This document shows positions 8,665-17,125 of a stretch of DNA of 64,000 nt, piece by piece. The stretch covers positions 14,743 through 78,742 of the forward strand of contig DJWC01000070.1 in the NCBI GenBank assembly GCA_002441445.1, given 5' to 3'. The DNA comes from Pusillimonas sp. UBA6240 (GTDB lineage: Bacteria > Pseudomonadota > Gammaproteobacteria > Burkholderiales > Burkholderiaceae_B). Every line of letters begins with the position of its first letter. Within the stretch, counting starts at the first letter, position 1. Under the pieces are notes generated by a model, which worked only from the letters and a program-made list of their open reading frames with translations, did no database searches and was not told where the DNA came from. Position numbers and translations under genes: made by a program.

Positions 8665-9672
8665 ATGAAAAAGCAATGGCTGCTTGCCACCGCCGCCCTG
8701 GCGCTATGCATGGGCACGGGTGCCGCCGCGAGCGCGGAAAAACCCATAGAACTCACCTTCTCGACCTATCTGCCGCCGGCCTACGAATATGTCTGGAAGC
8801 CCATAGAAAGTTTTGTCCAGACAGTGGACAAGGAAAGCAAGGGCCGGGTCAAGATCAAGGTCTTCCATTCCGGCCAATTGTTCGACGGCTATGAAGAACT
8901 CGCGGCCCTGTCACGCGGCGACGTCGACATGGTGAACATGACCGGCACTTACCTGAGCGGCACCGTGCCCGCCCTGAATATCTTCACCCTGCCCTTCCTG
9001 TTCCAGAACGTCGACCATCTTCGCCGCTCGCTGGATGCCGGCCTGCTGGATCTGGGCATAAAGAAGGAACTCCATGACCAGCACGATACGGTCATCCTCG
9101 GCGTCGCGCCCTTCGACCCCTACGAGTTCTATGCGCGCCAAAAGCCGGTGCTGTCGGCCGACGACTTCAAGGGCAAAGTATGGGCAACCACCGGTTCGGT
9201 GGACGCGCGCGCCATCCAATTGATGGGCGGATCCCCGACCGGCATGCCTTCGTCCGAGCTCTACCTGGCCTTCGACCGCGGCGTCATCGACGGCACGCCG
9301 CGGCCCTTGCTGACCGGCATAGGCCGCAGCCTGTACGAGGTGACCAAACACCTGTCGCTGGCCAACTTCGGCGTGGATACCTCCATTCTTTCCATCAACC
9401 GCAAAAAGTGGGAATCCCTGCCGGCCGACGTGCAGGACATTCTCAAGAAAGCGGCGAAGCAGCGCGACAACGAGCAATTCGATCGCGTCGCCGCCTTCGT
9501 CAAGGATGCGGTGGCCACCTACGAAAGCAAGGGCGTGAAGGTGCACCGCATCGAGGGCGAGCGGCTGCAAGCCATGCGCGACGCCACCGCGCCGGCGGTC
9601 ACCGAGTGGGCCAAGCAGATTCCGGAAGGTCAACGCTATCTGGACCTGGTCAACAAGGCCAGGACGCCTTGA
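8665..9672 (+). CDS. dctP: TRAP transporter periplasmic binding protein (DctP family)
   Basis: Substrate-binding protein of 335 residues. Residues 1-24 form a signal peptide (MKKQWLLATAALALCMGTG... ending ASA), then EKPIELTFSTYLPP. The GQLFDGYEELAALSRGDVDMVNM and GKVWATTGSVDARAIQLMGG segments are typical of DctP, including the region where a conserved Arg normally binds a carboxylate. SD GGAGGAG precedes the ATG. It is followed by both membrane subunits, so the TRAP system is complete. Probably imports a carboxylic acid; the ligand is unknown. Confidence 0.95.
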   Translation: MKKQWLLATAALALCMGTGAAASAEKPIELTFSTYLPPAYEYVWKPIESFVQTVDKESKGRVKIKVFHSGQLFDGYEELAALSRGDVDMVNMTGTYLSGTVPALNIFTLPFLFQNVDHLRRSLDAGLLDLGIKKELHDQHDTVILGVAPFDPYEFYARQKPVLSADDFKGKVWATTGSVDARAIQLMGGSPTGMPSSELYLAFDRGVIDGTPRPLLTGIGRSLYEVTKHLSLANFGVDTSILSINRKKWESLPADVQDILKKAAKQRDNEQFDRVAAFVKDAVATYESKGVKVHRIEGERLQAMRDATAPAVTEWAKQIPEGQRYLDLVNKARTP

Positions 9673-9693
9673 GGCCGCTGCTGAAGACTCTTG

Positions 9694-9713
9694 CCTGAAG
9701 CCCTTGCTTCAGG
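9694..9713 (+). repeat. Hairpin 1 in the dctP-dctQ gap
   Basis: CCTGAAGC, 4-nt loop, GCTTCAGG: 8-bp perfect stem, 21 bp after the dctP stop and before a second stronger hairpin. No T-run follows. Confidence 0.65.
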
Positions 9714-9724
9714 ACCGCTATACC

Positions 9725-9751
9725 GCATGCGCCGGCCTGTCCGGCGCATGC
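9725..9751 (+). repeat. Hairpin 2 in the dctP-dctQ gap
   Basis: GCATGCGCCGG, 5-nt loop, CCGGCGCATGC: an 11-bp perfect GC-rich stem without a T-run, 38 bp before dctQ. It is placed where binding-protein operons often carry RNA structures that stabilise the upstream cistron. Confidence 0.7.
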
Positions 9752-9789
9752 CATCCCAGCATCACCCGCCAGTCCATCGCGGAGCCCAC

Positions 9790-10308
9790 ATGCGTTTATT
9801 CATACATTTCATCGACCGGCTGGGGCTATGCCTGAACCGCATCGCCGTCTGGATCTCCGAAGTCGCGTTGTTCGTACTTATGGTGATTACTTCCTACGCC
9901 GTCATTGCCCGATATGTTTTCAACAGCCCCAGCATTTATGCCGTGGAGGTCAGCACCTATGTACTGCTGATCGTCTCCTGGGCGGCCGTGGGCTGGGTGC
10001 ACCACATGAACCGCCATGTAAGCATGGAGGCGCTCAACATGCGCTTCACAGGCCTGGCGAAAAAGATTTCCGACGCGGTGTCGGAGCTGACCATATTGAT
10101 TTTCTGCGCGGTCTTGATCTGGTCCGGCAGCAACGTGGTCATTACCTCCATCGCGCGCAACTACCGCTCGGCCTCGCTGCTGAAATTCCCCCTCTGGATC
10201 GCCTACTGCGTGATCCCCATCGGCGGCCTGCTGCTGGGCCTGATCGCCCTGCGGCGCCTGCTGAGCCCCCGCCTGCATCAAACCGACACTCCGCAAAAGG
10301 AAGACTGA
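9790..10308 (+). CDS. dctQ: TRAP transporter small membrane subunit (DctQ family)
   Basis: Inner-membrane protein of 172 residues with four hydrophobic segments (for example VALFVLMVITSYAVIARYVF and YVLLIVSWAAVGWVHH), as in DctQ. The start at ATG 9790 (MRLFIHFIDRLG) is chosen because GGAG lies 5 bp upstream; a longer reading frame reaches back to 9691 but adds a non-membrane, low-quality leader across the hairpins. The stop is followed after 1 bp by dctM. Confidence 0.93.
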   Translation: MRLFIHFIDRLGLCLNRIAVWISEVALFVLMVITSYAVIARYVFNSPSIYAVEVSTYVLLIVSWAAVGWVHHMNRHVSMEALNMRFTGLAKKISDAVSELTILIFCAVLIWSGSNVVITSIARNYRSASLLKFPLWIAYCVIPIGGLLLGLIALRRLLSPRLHQTDTPQKED

Positions 10309-10309
10309 A

Positions 10310-11608
10310 TTGGATCCCGCAAGCATATTCCTGCTGATACTGGCGCTGTTCGGCGTCCTGCTGCTGGTCGGCGTCCCCATCTTCGCATCGCTGGGCGTAT
10401 CCAGCATGCTGGGCATGTTCCTGCACGGCGGCGTGAACGCCCTCAATGTCATCCCGTCGATACTGCATCGAGGCCTGTCCAGTTATTCGCTCATCTGCAT
10501 CCCGCTATTCATATTGATGGGCGAAACCATGGCTCGCACCAGCATAGGCGGCAAGCTCTACAACCTGTTCTACCTCTGGCTGAATCGCATGCCGGGCAGC
10601 CTGGCGATCGCCAGCGTAGGCAGCGCGGCGGTATTCGGCGCGATGAGCGGCGTCAGCGTGGCGGGCGCCGCCACCATAGGCCGCGTGGCCATACCCGAGA
10701 TGCTGAAACGCCGATACAACGCCGGGCTGGCGGGGGGCTCCGTGGCGGCCGCGGGTTCGCTGGCGCTGCTGATACCGCCCAGCATAGGCTTCGTCCTGTA
10801 CGGCGAAATGGCCGACCAGTCCATCGGCAAGCTGTTCACCGCCGCGATCCTGCCCGGCGTGCTGCTGACCCTGCTGATGATGGCCTACCTGTATGTTCTC
10901 ATCCATGTACGGCCCTCCATGGCGCCGCGCCTGCAGGATCGGGTCACCTGGGGCCAGCGCCTGCGCGCCCTGGGGGATGTCTGGGCGCCCATACTGTTGA
11001 TACTGGCGGTGCTGGGCACCATCTACCTGGGCATCGCGACACCCACTGAAGCATCGGGCATAGGCGCGCTGGGCGCCTTCATCGTCGCCGTGCTGTATCG
11101 GGAACTGACCTGGACCATGGTGGTGGAGATCTTCCGCGCCACCATCGTCACCACGGGCATGATCCTGCTCATCCTGATTTCCGCCCTGCTGTTCGGGTAC
11201 ATCATGACGCGGCTGATGATCCCGCAAATGCTGATCAGCTGGATCGGGGACATCTCCCAGCCGGCCTGGGTCATCCTGCTGCTGATACTGATCTTCCTGC
11301 TGATCATAGGGATGTTCCTGGACATCGTGTCCATCATCCTCATCGCAACGCCCATCCTGCTGCCCGTGATCACGGCGCTGGGATTCAGCCCCATCTGGTT
11401 CGGCGTCGTCATGATCATCGCCTGCGAAATGGCGGTCATCACGCCCCCGGTGGGCCTGAATCTGTATGTCATCAAGGGCATCGCCCCGCAGATATCCATC
11501 AATGACATCATCTGGGGAGCCCTGCCCTTCGTGCTGGTCGAAGCCCTGGCCATATTGATTCTGGCGATTTTCCCGCAAATCGCCCTGTGGCTGCCGAGCA
11601 TGATGTGA
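10310..11608 (+). CDS. dctM: TRAP transporter large permease (DctM family)
   Basis: Inner-membrane transport subunit of 432 residues with about 12 hydrophobic segments and DctM motifs such as SVAGAATIGRVAIPEMLKRRYNAGLAGGSVAAAG and ITPPVGLNLYVIKG. It uses a TTG start 1 bp after the dctQ stop, with an AAGGAAG SD. Its TGA overlaps the ATG of the aconitase-family gene (TGATG), so the transporter and that enzyme are translationally coupled, a strong hint that the enzyme acts on the imported compound. Confidence 0.95.
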   Translation: MDPASIFLLILALFGVLLLVGVPIFASLGVSSMLGMFLHGGVNALNVIPSILHRGLSSYSLICIPLFILMGETMARTSIGGKLYNLFYLWLNRMPGSLAIASVGSAAVFGAMSGVSVAGAATIGRVAIPEMLKRRYNAGLAGGSVAAAGSLALLIPPSIGFVLYGEMADQSIGKLFTAAILPGVLLTLLMMAYLYVLIHVRPSMAPRLQDRVTWGQRLRALGDVWAPILLILAVLGTIYLGIATPTEASGIGALGAFIVAVLYRELTWTMVVEIFRATIVTTGMILLILISALLFGYIMTRLMIPQMLISWIGDISQPAWVILLLILIFLLIIGMFLDIVSIILIATPILLPVITALGFSPIWFGVVMIIACEMAVITPPVGLNLYVIKGIAPQISINDIIWGALPFVLVEALAILILAIFPQIALWLPSMM

Positions 11609-13551
11609 TGAAGCTCAATGCAAGCACCAAACTCCTGCGCGCCAAGCTGCTGGACGGCGACCTGACGCCCGGCACGGAAATCGCGCTGCGCATGGACCAG
11701 GCCTTGCTGCAGGACGTGCTGGGAACGCTGGTCATGCTGGAGCTCGAGGCGATGGGCATCGAGCGCGTCCAGACCGAGCCCAGCGTCCAGTACATCGATC
11801 ACTCGCTCGTGCAGCAAGACAACCTGAATGCGGAGACCCACCTCTTCCTGCGCAGCGCCTGCGAGCGTTTCGGCATCTGGTACAGCGGGCCGGGCAACGG
11901 CATCAGCCACCCGGTGCACATGGAGTATTTCGGCGTCCCGGGGCAATCGCTGATCGGCTGCGACAGCCATACCACCGCCGCCGGCTCGCTGGGGATGCTG
12001 GCCATAGGCGCCGGCGGCATCGAGGTGGCGCTGGCCATGGCCGGCCAGCCCCTATATATACCGGCGCCGAAGATATTCGGCGTCAGGCTGGAAGGCAGCC
12101 TGCCCGACTGGGTATCAGCCAAGGACATCGCCCTGGAAATGCTGCGCCGCCACGGCGTGAGCGGCGGCAAAAACGCCATCCTCGAATATTACGGCCCCGG
12201 TCTCGCCTGCCTGTCCGCCATGGACCGCCACGTCCTGGCCAATATGGGCACCGAACTCGGCGCCACCACGACCGTGTTTCCCAGCGACGACGCCACCTTG
12301 CGCTTCTTGCGGGCGCGCGGACGCGAGGATGTGTGGCGCCCGCTGCAGCCCGACCCCGGCTGCTCCTACGATATGCATGACACCATAGACCTGGACGCCC
12401 TGGAGCCGCTGATCGCCCTGCCGTCCAGCCCCGACAATGTCGTGGCGGTCCGCGAGGTGGCGGGCCAGCCCGTTCACCAGGCCTATATCGGCTCTTCCGG
12501 CAACCCCGGCTACCGCGACTTCGCCGTGGTGGCCGCCATGCTGCGCAAGGACACGATCGCGGCCCATGTCTCGCTGGACATCAACCCGTCTTCGCGGCAA
12601 GTCCTGCAAACCCTGTCCGACAAGGGCGAGCTGTCGCATCTGATCCGCGCCGGCGCGCGCTTGCATCAGGCCGGCTGCAACGGCTGCATAGGCATGGGGC
12701 AGGCGCCCGCGGCCGGCCGCAACAGCCTGCGCACCGTGCCGCGCAACTTTCCCGGCCGCTCGGGGACGCGCGAAGACAGCGTGTTCCTGTGCAGCCCTGA
12801 AACCGCGGCCGCCTCCGCCCTGCATGGCCGGATCACCGACCCCCGCAGCCTGGACATCCCTTATCCGCGCATCGAAGAGCCGCTGCGCATCCCGGCCAGC
12901 CTGGCCACCTTCAGCCCGCCGCCGCCTTTCGCCGAGGCCCGCCGCAAAACCCTGCTGAAAACCGACAACACGCCCTCCCTGCCCGAACTGCGGGCGCTTC
13001 CCGACCGGCTCCATGTACCGATACTGCTGCAATTGGGCGACAACATCTCGACCGACGACATCATTCCGGCTGGAGCGCGCGTCCTGCCCTATTGGAGCAA
13101 TGTCTACGAAACGGCCAAGTTCGCCTTCGAGCCCATCGATGCCGGCTACTATCGTCGCGCCACCGATCAATTGCCGCGGGGCGGCCACGCCATCATGGCG
13201 GGCGCCAACTACGGGCAAGGCTCCAGCCGCGAAAACGCCGCCCTGGTGCCGGCCCTGCTCGGCCTGCGCGCGGTGCTGGCTCAGGGCTTCGCCCGCATCC
13301 ACTGGCAAAACCTGATCTGCTTCGGCGTATTGCCGCTGACTTTCTCCGATCCGGCGGACAGCGCCGCGCTAAGCCAGGGCGCCATGCTGACCATAGAGCG
13401 CCTGCACGAGCAACTGGCCGCGGGCCCGCGGATCATCGCCCGCAGCGACTGCCCCGCCCACCCCGCCATCACGCTGCGCCACGAACTATCGCCGCGCCAA
13501 GTGGCCATCCTGAAAGCGGGAGGCATCATCAACCAGCTCCGCCAGGCTTGA
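11608..13551 (+). CDS. Aconitase/isopropylmalate-dehydratase family protein with one cluster Cys replaced
   Basis: Single-chain hydro-lyase of 647 residues, matching the short Aquifex-type aconitase layout: catalytic domains, then a C-terminal swivel domain (DNISTDDIIPAGARVLPYW and GANYGQGSSRENAALVPALLG). Present are GCDSHTT (118-124) and two of the three [4Fe-4S] cysteines, C357 and C360 (AGCNGCIGMGQ). The third, normally in GSCTNS, aligns with S297 in YIGSSGNPGYRD, so the cluster or activity may be altered. The start at 11608 overlaps the dctM stop; a GTG at 11587 in frame is less likely. Likely acts on the acid imported by the TRAP system. Confidence 0.85.
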   Translation: MKLNASTKLLRAKLLDGDLTPGTEIALRMDQALLQDVLGTLVMLELEAMGIERVQTEPSVQYIDHSLVQQDNLNAETHLFLRSACERFGIWYSGPGNGISHPVHMEYFGVPGQSLIGCDSHTTAAGSLGMLAIGAGGIEVALAMAGQPLYIPAPKIFGVRLEGSLPDWVSAKDIALEMLRRHGVSGGKNAILEYYGPGLACLSAMDRHVLANMGTELGATTTVFPSDDATLRFLRARGREDVWRPLQPDPGCSYDMHDTIDLDALEPLIALPSSPDNVVAVREVAGQPVHQAYIGSSGNPGYRDFAVVAAMLRKDTIAAHVSLDINPSSRQVLQTLSDKGELSHLIRAGARLHQAGCNGCIGMGQAPAAGRNSLRTVPRNFPGRSGTREDSVFLCSPETAAASALHGRITDPRSLDIPYPRIEEPLRIPASLATFSPPPPFAEARRKTLLKTDNTPSLPELRALPDRLHVPILLQLGDNISTDDIIPAGARVLPYWSNVYETAKFAFEPIDAGYYRRATDQLPRGGHAIMAGANYGQGSSRENAALVPALLGLRAVLAQGFARIHWQNLICFGVLPLTFSDPADSAALSQGAMLTIERLHEQLAAGPRIIARSDCPAHPAITLRHELSPRQVAILKAGGIINQLRQA

Positions 13552-13593
13552 CGCTTGTGCCGCCGGAACGCTGGGCACGTGCTCCCGCTGCAT

Positions 13594-13669
13594 GATCCAG
13601 CGGCTGGCGATCCAGTGGCTGGCAATCCAGTGGCTGGCGATCTAGTGGCCGGCAATCCGGGTGGCCGGC
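13594..13669. repeat. 15-bp-period degenerate tandem array (5 units), intergenic
   Basis: Units GATCCAGCGGCTGGC, GATCCAGTGGCTGGC, AATCCAGTGGCTGGC, GATCTAGTGGCCGGC and a 16-bp AATCCGGGTGGCCGGC follow each other without spacers, 42 bp after the aconitase-family stop. The unit resembles CGGCTGGCGTCCCGG at 28546-28560 after rotation. Confidence 0.9.
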
Positions 13670-13708
13670 AGCCGGCGACCTCTTGGCCCCGCGCTCCGGC
13701 GCTCCGGC

Positions 13709-13740
13709 GATCCAGTGATCCAGTGATCCAGTGATCCAGC
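13709..13740. repeat. 8-bp tandem repeat GATCCAGT x4
   Basis: Four contiguous copies (the last GATCCAGC), 40 bp after the 15-bp array and sharing its GATCCAG core. It sits 91 bp upstream of the LysR start, so copy-number change could affect that promoter. Confidence 0.9.
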
Positions 13741-13831
13741 GGCGCAGCCTCTGGACTGCGGACCGCGGTGCTGATACGCTGCGCCGAACATCCATAACCC
13801 GCGGCCTTTTCACCCATTCATATAAAGAGCC

Positions 13832-14713
13832 TTGAACCTACGTCAACTGCGTTATTTCGTGGTGCTGGCCGAAGAGCTCAGCTTCACCCGCGCTGCGGAC
13901 AGGCTGCACATTTCCCAGCCTCCTCTCAGCCAGCAAATAGCCTTGCTGGAGGACGAGCTGGGGGTGAAGTTGTTCGTGCGCTCCAGCCGCCGGGTGGAGC
14001 TCACGGAGCCGGGCCGAGTCTTCCTGAACGACATCCGTGCAACGCTGGATCGCATCAAGAGCGCCACCGTGCGGGTCCGCGCCATAGAACAGGGGCTGGC
14101 CGGACGCATAGAGCTGGGGCTTTCCAGCTCCCACTTTCTGGGCCCCTTGCCCCGGCTGATCTTCAGGTATTCGCGTACGCATCCCAAAGTGACCGTGACG
14201 CTCAATGAAATGCGGCCCATAGACCAGTTGGATGCGCTGCTGGAACGGCGCATCGATGTCAGCATCTCGCGCGCGCCGGTGGACGACCGCGTGCTATGCA
14301 GCTTGCCGCTCTGGAAAGATCCCGCAGTCGTCGCCCTGCCCTTGGGGCACCGCTTGGCCGAACGCGAGGAATTGCGCATTGCCGACCTCAAAAAGGAGCG
14401 TTTCGTGCTGCTGCGCCGCGAAGGTTCTCCCTTTGCCAGGAACATCTATCAGTGCTGCGCGGAGGCGGGATTCATGCCCCATATCGCGCAAACCGTGGAA
14501 GAAATCCCGGCGCAGCTATACCTAGTGGCGGCCGGGCTGGGCGTGGCCATCGTCCCGCAGTCGGCGAGCGCTCGGCTGAACGACATAGCCTCGCGCAAAC
14601 TGGCCGACACCATCATGAATTCCGATGTCTACGCCGTCATGCGCCGCGACAACCAAAAGAAAGCGCTGGACGCCTTTCTGGAAGAAGCCCGGCAGTTGAC
14701 CGGCGACGACTGA
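13832..14713 (+). CDS. LysR-type transcriptional regulator
   Basis: Regulator of 293 residues. The HTH is near-canonical (MNLRQLRYFVVLAEELSFTRAADRLHISQPPLSQQI, residues 1-36) and the effector domain spans about 90-290. It begins with TTG at 13832, which gives the usual MNLRQLRYF start. It follows the TRAP/aconitase operon on the same strand and might control it or be independent. The two tandem repeats fill its upstream region. Related in type to CatR/BenM-like regulators of aromatic or organic acid catabolism, but the effector cannot be read. Confidence 0.92.
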   Translation: MNLRQLRYFVVLAEELSFTRAADRLHISQPPLSQQIALLEDELGVKLFVRSSRRVELTEPGRVFLNDIRATLDRIKSATVRVRAIEQGLAGRIELGLSSSHFLGPLPRLIFRYSRTHPKVTVTLNEMRPIDQLDALLERRIDVSISRAPVDDRVLCSLPLWKDPAVVALPLGHRLAEREELRIADLKKERFVLLRREGSPFARNIYQCCAEAGFMPHIAQTVEEIPAQLYLVAAGLGVAIVPQSASARLNDIASRKLADTIMNSDVYAVMRRDNQKKALDAFLEEARQLTGDD

Positions 14714-14715
14714 GC

Positions 14716-14737
14716 CTGATTGCACCCTACCAATCAG
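14716..14737 (+). repeat. Hairpin immediately after the LysR stop
   Basis: CTGATTG, 8-nt loop, CAATCAG; starts 3 bp after the TGA. There is no T-run, so it is a weak terminator candidate or 3' end protector. Confidence 0.45.
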
Positions 14738-14881
14738 TCCCGCCGCCGTCTGTGCTGGGAGCGAGGCCGAGCCTATGTACGCGCCATCTGCTATGCTCAT
14801 GACCTCAAGGGCGATCGCCCCAGGGCCGCCTAGTTTATAGATCAACGCTTGCGGACCGGCCTTCAAATTGGAATAGGCCGT

Positions 14882-15517
14882 CTACTTTTCCGCCAGCGCC
14901 CTGTCCAGGAACTCCAGCCTGTCCTGTCCCCAGTAAGGGACGCCGCGATACTCGTACCACGGGGCGCCGAACACCTGCAGGTCTATGGCTTCCTGCGTAT
15001 AGCGGTCAAACGCCTGCGCCGTTTCCTCGCTTTGCTGCGCGGCCCACAAGGCATCGGCGTCCAGGCCGGCATCATCGGCAATGCGCCGCAGCGTGGCCGG
15101 ATCGCCGATATTCAGTTCCTCCGCCCATACGGCGCGCATCAACGCGCCCGCAAGCTTCAATGCCGCTGGAGCGCCGGCCGCCGGGACGCCGGCCGCCGGA
15201 GCGCCATCGGCGGCCATGGCGGCCACTATCATCCTCGCCGCGGGCCGATCGTCGACAGGGAAGAACCTGGGATGGATGTTCAGCGGCACACCCAGATATT
15301 CCGACCAGCGCTTCAACTCGACCAAACGGTATGCCTGGCGCTGCGGCGCGCGCTGGTTCAGCGGCAGCCCGCCCGATACGGGAAAAACGCGCTCCCCCAA
15401 CGCCATGGGCCGCGGCAGAATCTCGGCCCCGTGCTTCGCGGCAAGGGCAAGCAGCCGCTCGTGTCCCAGATAAGTCCAGGGCGACCGCGGCGACAAAAAA
15501 TAGCGAATGGTCTTCAT
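14882..15517 (-). CDS. DsbA-fold 2-hydroxychromene-2-carboxylate isomerase family protein
   Basis: Glutathione-transferase-kappa/HCCA isomerase type protein of 211 residues: starts MKTIRYFLSPRSPWTYLGHERL, with the FLSPRSPW active-site region where DsbA has CxxC, and ends with the GAPWYEYRGVPYWGQDRLEFLDRAL segment that is characteristic of the family. The start at 15517 is supported by GGAG upstream and the family N-terminus. A 15-bp-period repeat inserts the stretch DGAPAAGVPAAGAPAAL in mid-protein, in frame, probably in a helical-domain loop. Isolated from other catabolic genes; the substrate is unknown. Confidence 0.85.
   Translation of the reverse strand: MKTIRYFLSPRSPWTYLGHERLLALAAKHGAEILPRPMALGERVFPVSGGLPLNQRAPQRQAYRLVELKRWSEYLGVPLNIHPRFFPVDDRPAARMIVAAMAADGAPAAGVPAAGAPAALKLAGALMRAVWAEELNIGDPATLRRIADDAGLDADALWAAQQSEETAQAFDRYTQEAIDLQVFGAPWYEYRGVPYWGQDRLEFLDRALAEK
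15162..15206. repeat. 15-bp-period array inside the isomerase gene (3 units)
   Basis: GCCGCTGGAGCGCCG, GCCGCCGGGACGCCG, GCCGCCGGAGCGCCA. In the coding direction it reads as A-A-G-x-P type pentapeptides. The 15-mer GCCGGGACGCCGGCC at 15180-15194 is the exact reverse complement of 28561-28575. Confidence 0.88.
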
Positions 15518-15684
15518 TGAATGCTCCGAGAAAATTCCGGCATGCCGGCCGGAAGGTAAATGAGTGCGATACACAAACACCATGGCGCGGCGCGGGCCGG
15601 GGCGCGCCATCGCGCCGGGAAACCCGCTATTTATATCGTTGACAGATACAAATTACCGGCATAAGGTAGCTGGGCAACATCATG

Positions 15685-15696
15685 ATATACGTATAT
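15685..15696. promoter_or_regulatory. Perfect 12-bp palindrome upstream of soxC
   Basis: ATATACGTATAT, 82 bp before the soxC ATG in an otherwise GC-rich gap. The same half-sites (ATATAC and GTATAT, 8 bp apart) occur in the tauE promoter at 32335-32354. Candidate operator or AT-rich promoter element. Confidence 0.4.
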
Positions 15697-15778
15697 AGGC
15701 GCTCCCCGCCCAATGGTCTATGCGCAGCAAGCATCTTCGCCGCCGGCGGGAAATACCACGACACTAAGGAGGTATTAA

Positions 15779-17125
15779 ATGCCGCATAAGCAGATCCCGC
15801 CAGACACATATTCGGCTCTTGGCGGCTTTATTCCACCGGACGGCCGCATATTGAAAGAGGAGAACCCGGCCCATGCCCGCAAGCGCGAAGCCAGGCGCGG
15901 CTTCCTGCGCAAAGGCGCGGAAGCCCTGACGGGCGTGGCGGCCGCAGGCCTGGCCGGGCGCGCCGCCATGGCGGCCGACGCCGGCGCGGGGCCGCTGCCC
16001 GTGCCCGAATCCATGAAACAGCCGGGTGCGCTGACCGGCAGTTCGCTCTATGGCCATCCATCCGAATTCGAAAAAAAGGTCGTGCGCCACCTGCGCCCCA
16101 CCGATAAGCAGTACTACTCGTCGTCCACCCGCTCGCCCCTGCAGGAACTGGACGGCATCATCACCCCCAACGGCCTGTTCTACGAACGCCACCACAATGG
16201 CATACCCTCGATCGATCCCGCCCAGCACAAGCTGATGGTCCATGGCCTGGTGGATACGCCCCTGCTCTTCACCATGGAGGAAATACGCCGCTATCCCTCG
16301 CACTCGCAAATCTATTTCCTTGAATGCTCCGGCAATCCGGGGTATACGGTCTACGGGAAGACCGCCGCCGAAGCCAACGGCCTGGTCAGCTGCGCGGAGT
16401 GGACGGGCGTCATGCTCAAGACCATCCTGGACGAGGCCGGCCTGCAGGCCGGCGCGAAATGGGTCATCGCCGAAGGCGCGGACGGCGCCGGCATGACGCG
16501 CAGCATACCGCTGGAAAAATGCCTGGACGACGCCATGCTGGTTTATAGCCAGAACGGCGAACGCCTGCGCCCCGAACAAGGCTACCCCTTGCGTGTGCTG
16601 CTGCCCGGCTACGAAGGCAACATGAACATCAAGTGGGTGCGCCGCCTGCAAGTCACCGATCGCCCGGTGCATTCGCGCGAGGAAACGTCCAAATATACCG
16701 ACCTGCAGCCGGACGGCAAGGCGCGCGAATTCACTTATGTCATGGAAGCCAAGTCCATCATCACCGCGCCGTCGGGCGGGCAGAAAATGCCCGGCAAGGG
16801 TTTCTGCGAAATCAGCGGCATCGCCTGGAGCGGCAAAGGCAAGATCACCCGCGTCGATGTATCCGTGGACGACGGCAAGACCTGGCAGCAAGCCAGCCTG
16901 CAAGAGCCCGTGCTGACCAAAGCGCTGACGCGCTTCAGGCTGCCCTGGCGCTGGGACGGCCGGCCCGCCGTGATTCTCAGCCGGGCGACCGACGAAACCG
17001 GCTATGTGCAGCCCACGCTGGAAGAACTCACCGCGGTCCGCGGCGTCAACGGCACCTACCACAACAACGCCATGACCGCCTGGCGCATCGCCGAAACCGG
17101 GGAGGTGACCAATGCGCGCCTGTAG
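15779..17125 (+). CDS. soxC: SoxC-type molybdopterin sulfite/sulfane dehydrogenase subunit
   Basis: Periplasmic molybdenum enzyme of 448 residues, sulfite-oxidase family. A Tat signal (RRGFLRKG, residues 39-46) precedes the mature protein; the Mo-ligating cysteine is C183 in FLECSGNPGY; the SoxC-type PNGLFYERHHNGIP and C-terminal dimerisation domain (GIAWSGKGKITRVDVSVDDGKTW) are present. A perfect SD (AAGGAGGT) sits before the ATG. The cytochrome gene overlaps its 3' end by 14 bp. No soxXYZAB genes are nearby, so it may act as a stand-alone sulfite dehydrogenase rather than in the thiosulfate cycle. Confidence 0.92.
   Translation: MPHKQIPPDTYSALGGFIPPDGRILKEENPAHARKREARRGFLRKGAEALTGVAAAGLAGRAAMAADAGAGPLPVPESMKQPGALTGSSLYGHPSEFEKKVVRHLRPTDKQYYSSSTRSPLQELDGIITPNGLFYERHHNGIPSIDPAQHKLMVHGLVDTPLLFTMEEIRRYPSHSQIYFLECSGNPGYTVYGKTAAEANGLVSCAEWTGVMLKTILDEAGLQAGAKWVIAEGADGAGMTRSIPLEKCLDDAMLVYSQNGERLRPEQGYPLRVLLPGYEGNMNIKWVRRLQVTDRPVHSREETSKYTDLQPDGKAREFTYVMEAKSIITAPSGGQKMPGKGFCEISGIAWSGKGKITRVDVSVDDGKTWQQASLQEPVLTKALTRFRLPWRWDGRPAVILSRATDETGYVQPTLEELTAVRGVNGTYHNNAMTAWRIAETGEVTNARL

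Noticed and set aside
13594..13740. CRISPR array
   Set aside because: Units are 15 and 8 bp and directly adjacent with no unique spacers, and no cas genes are present.
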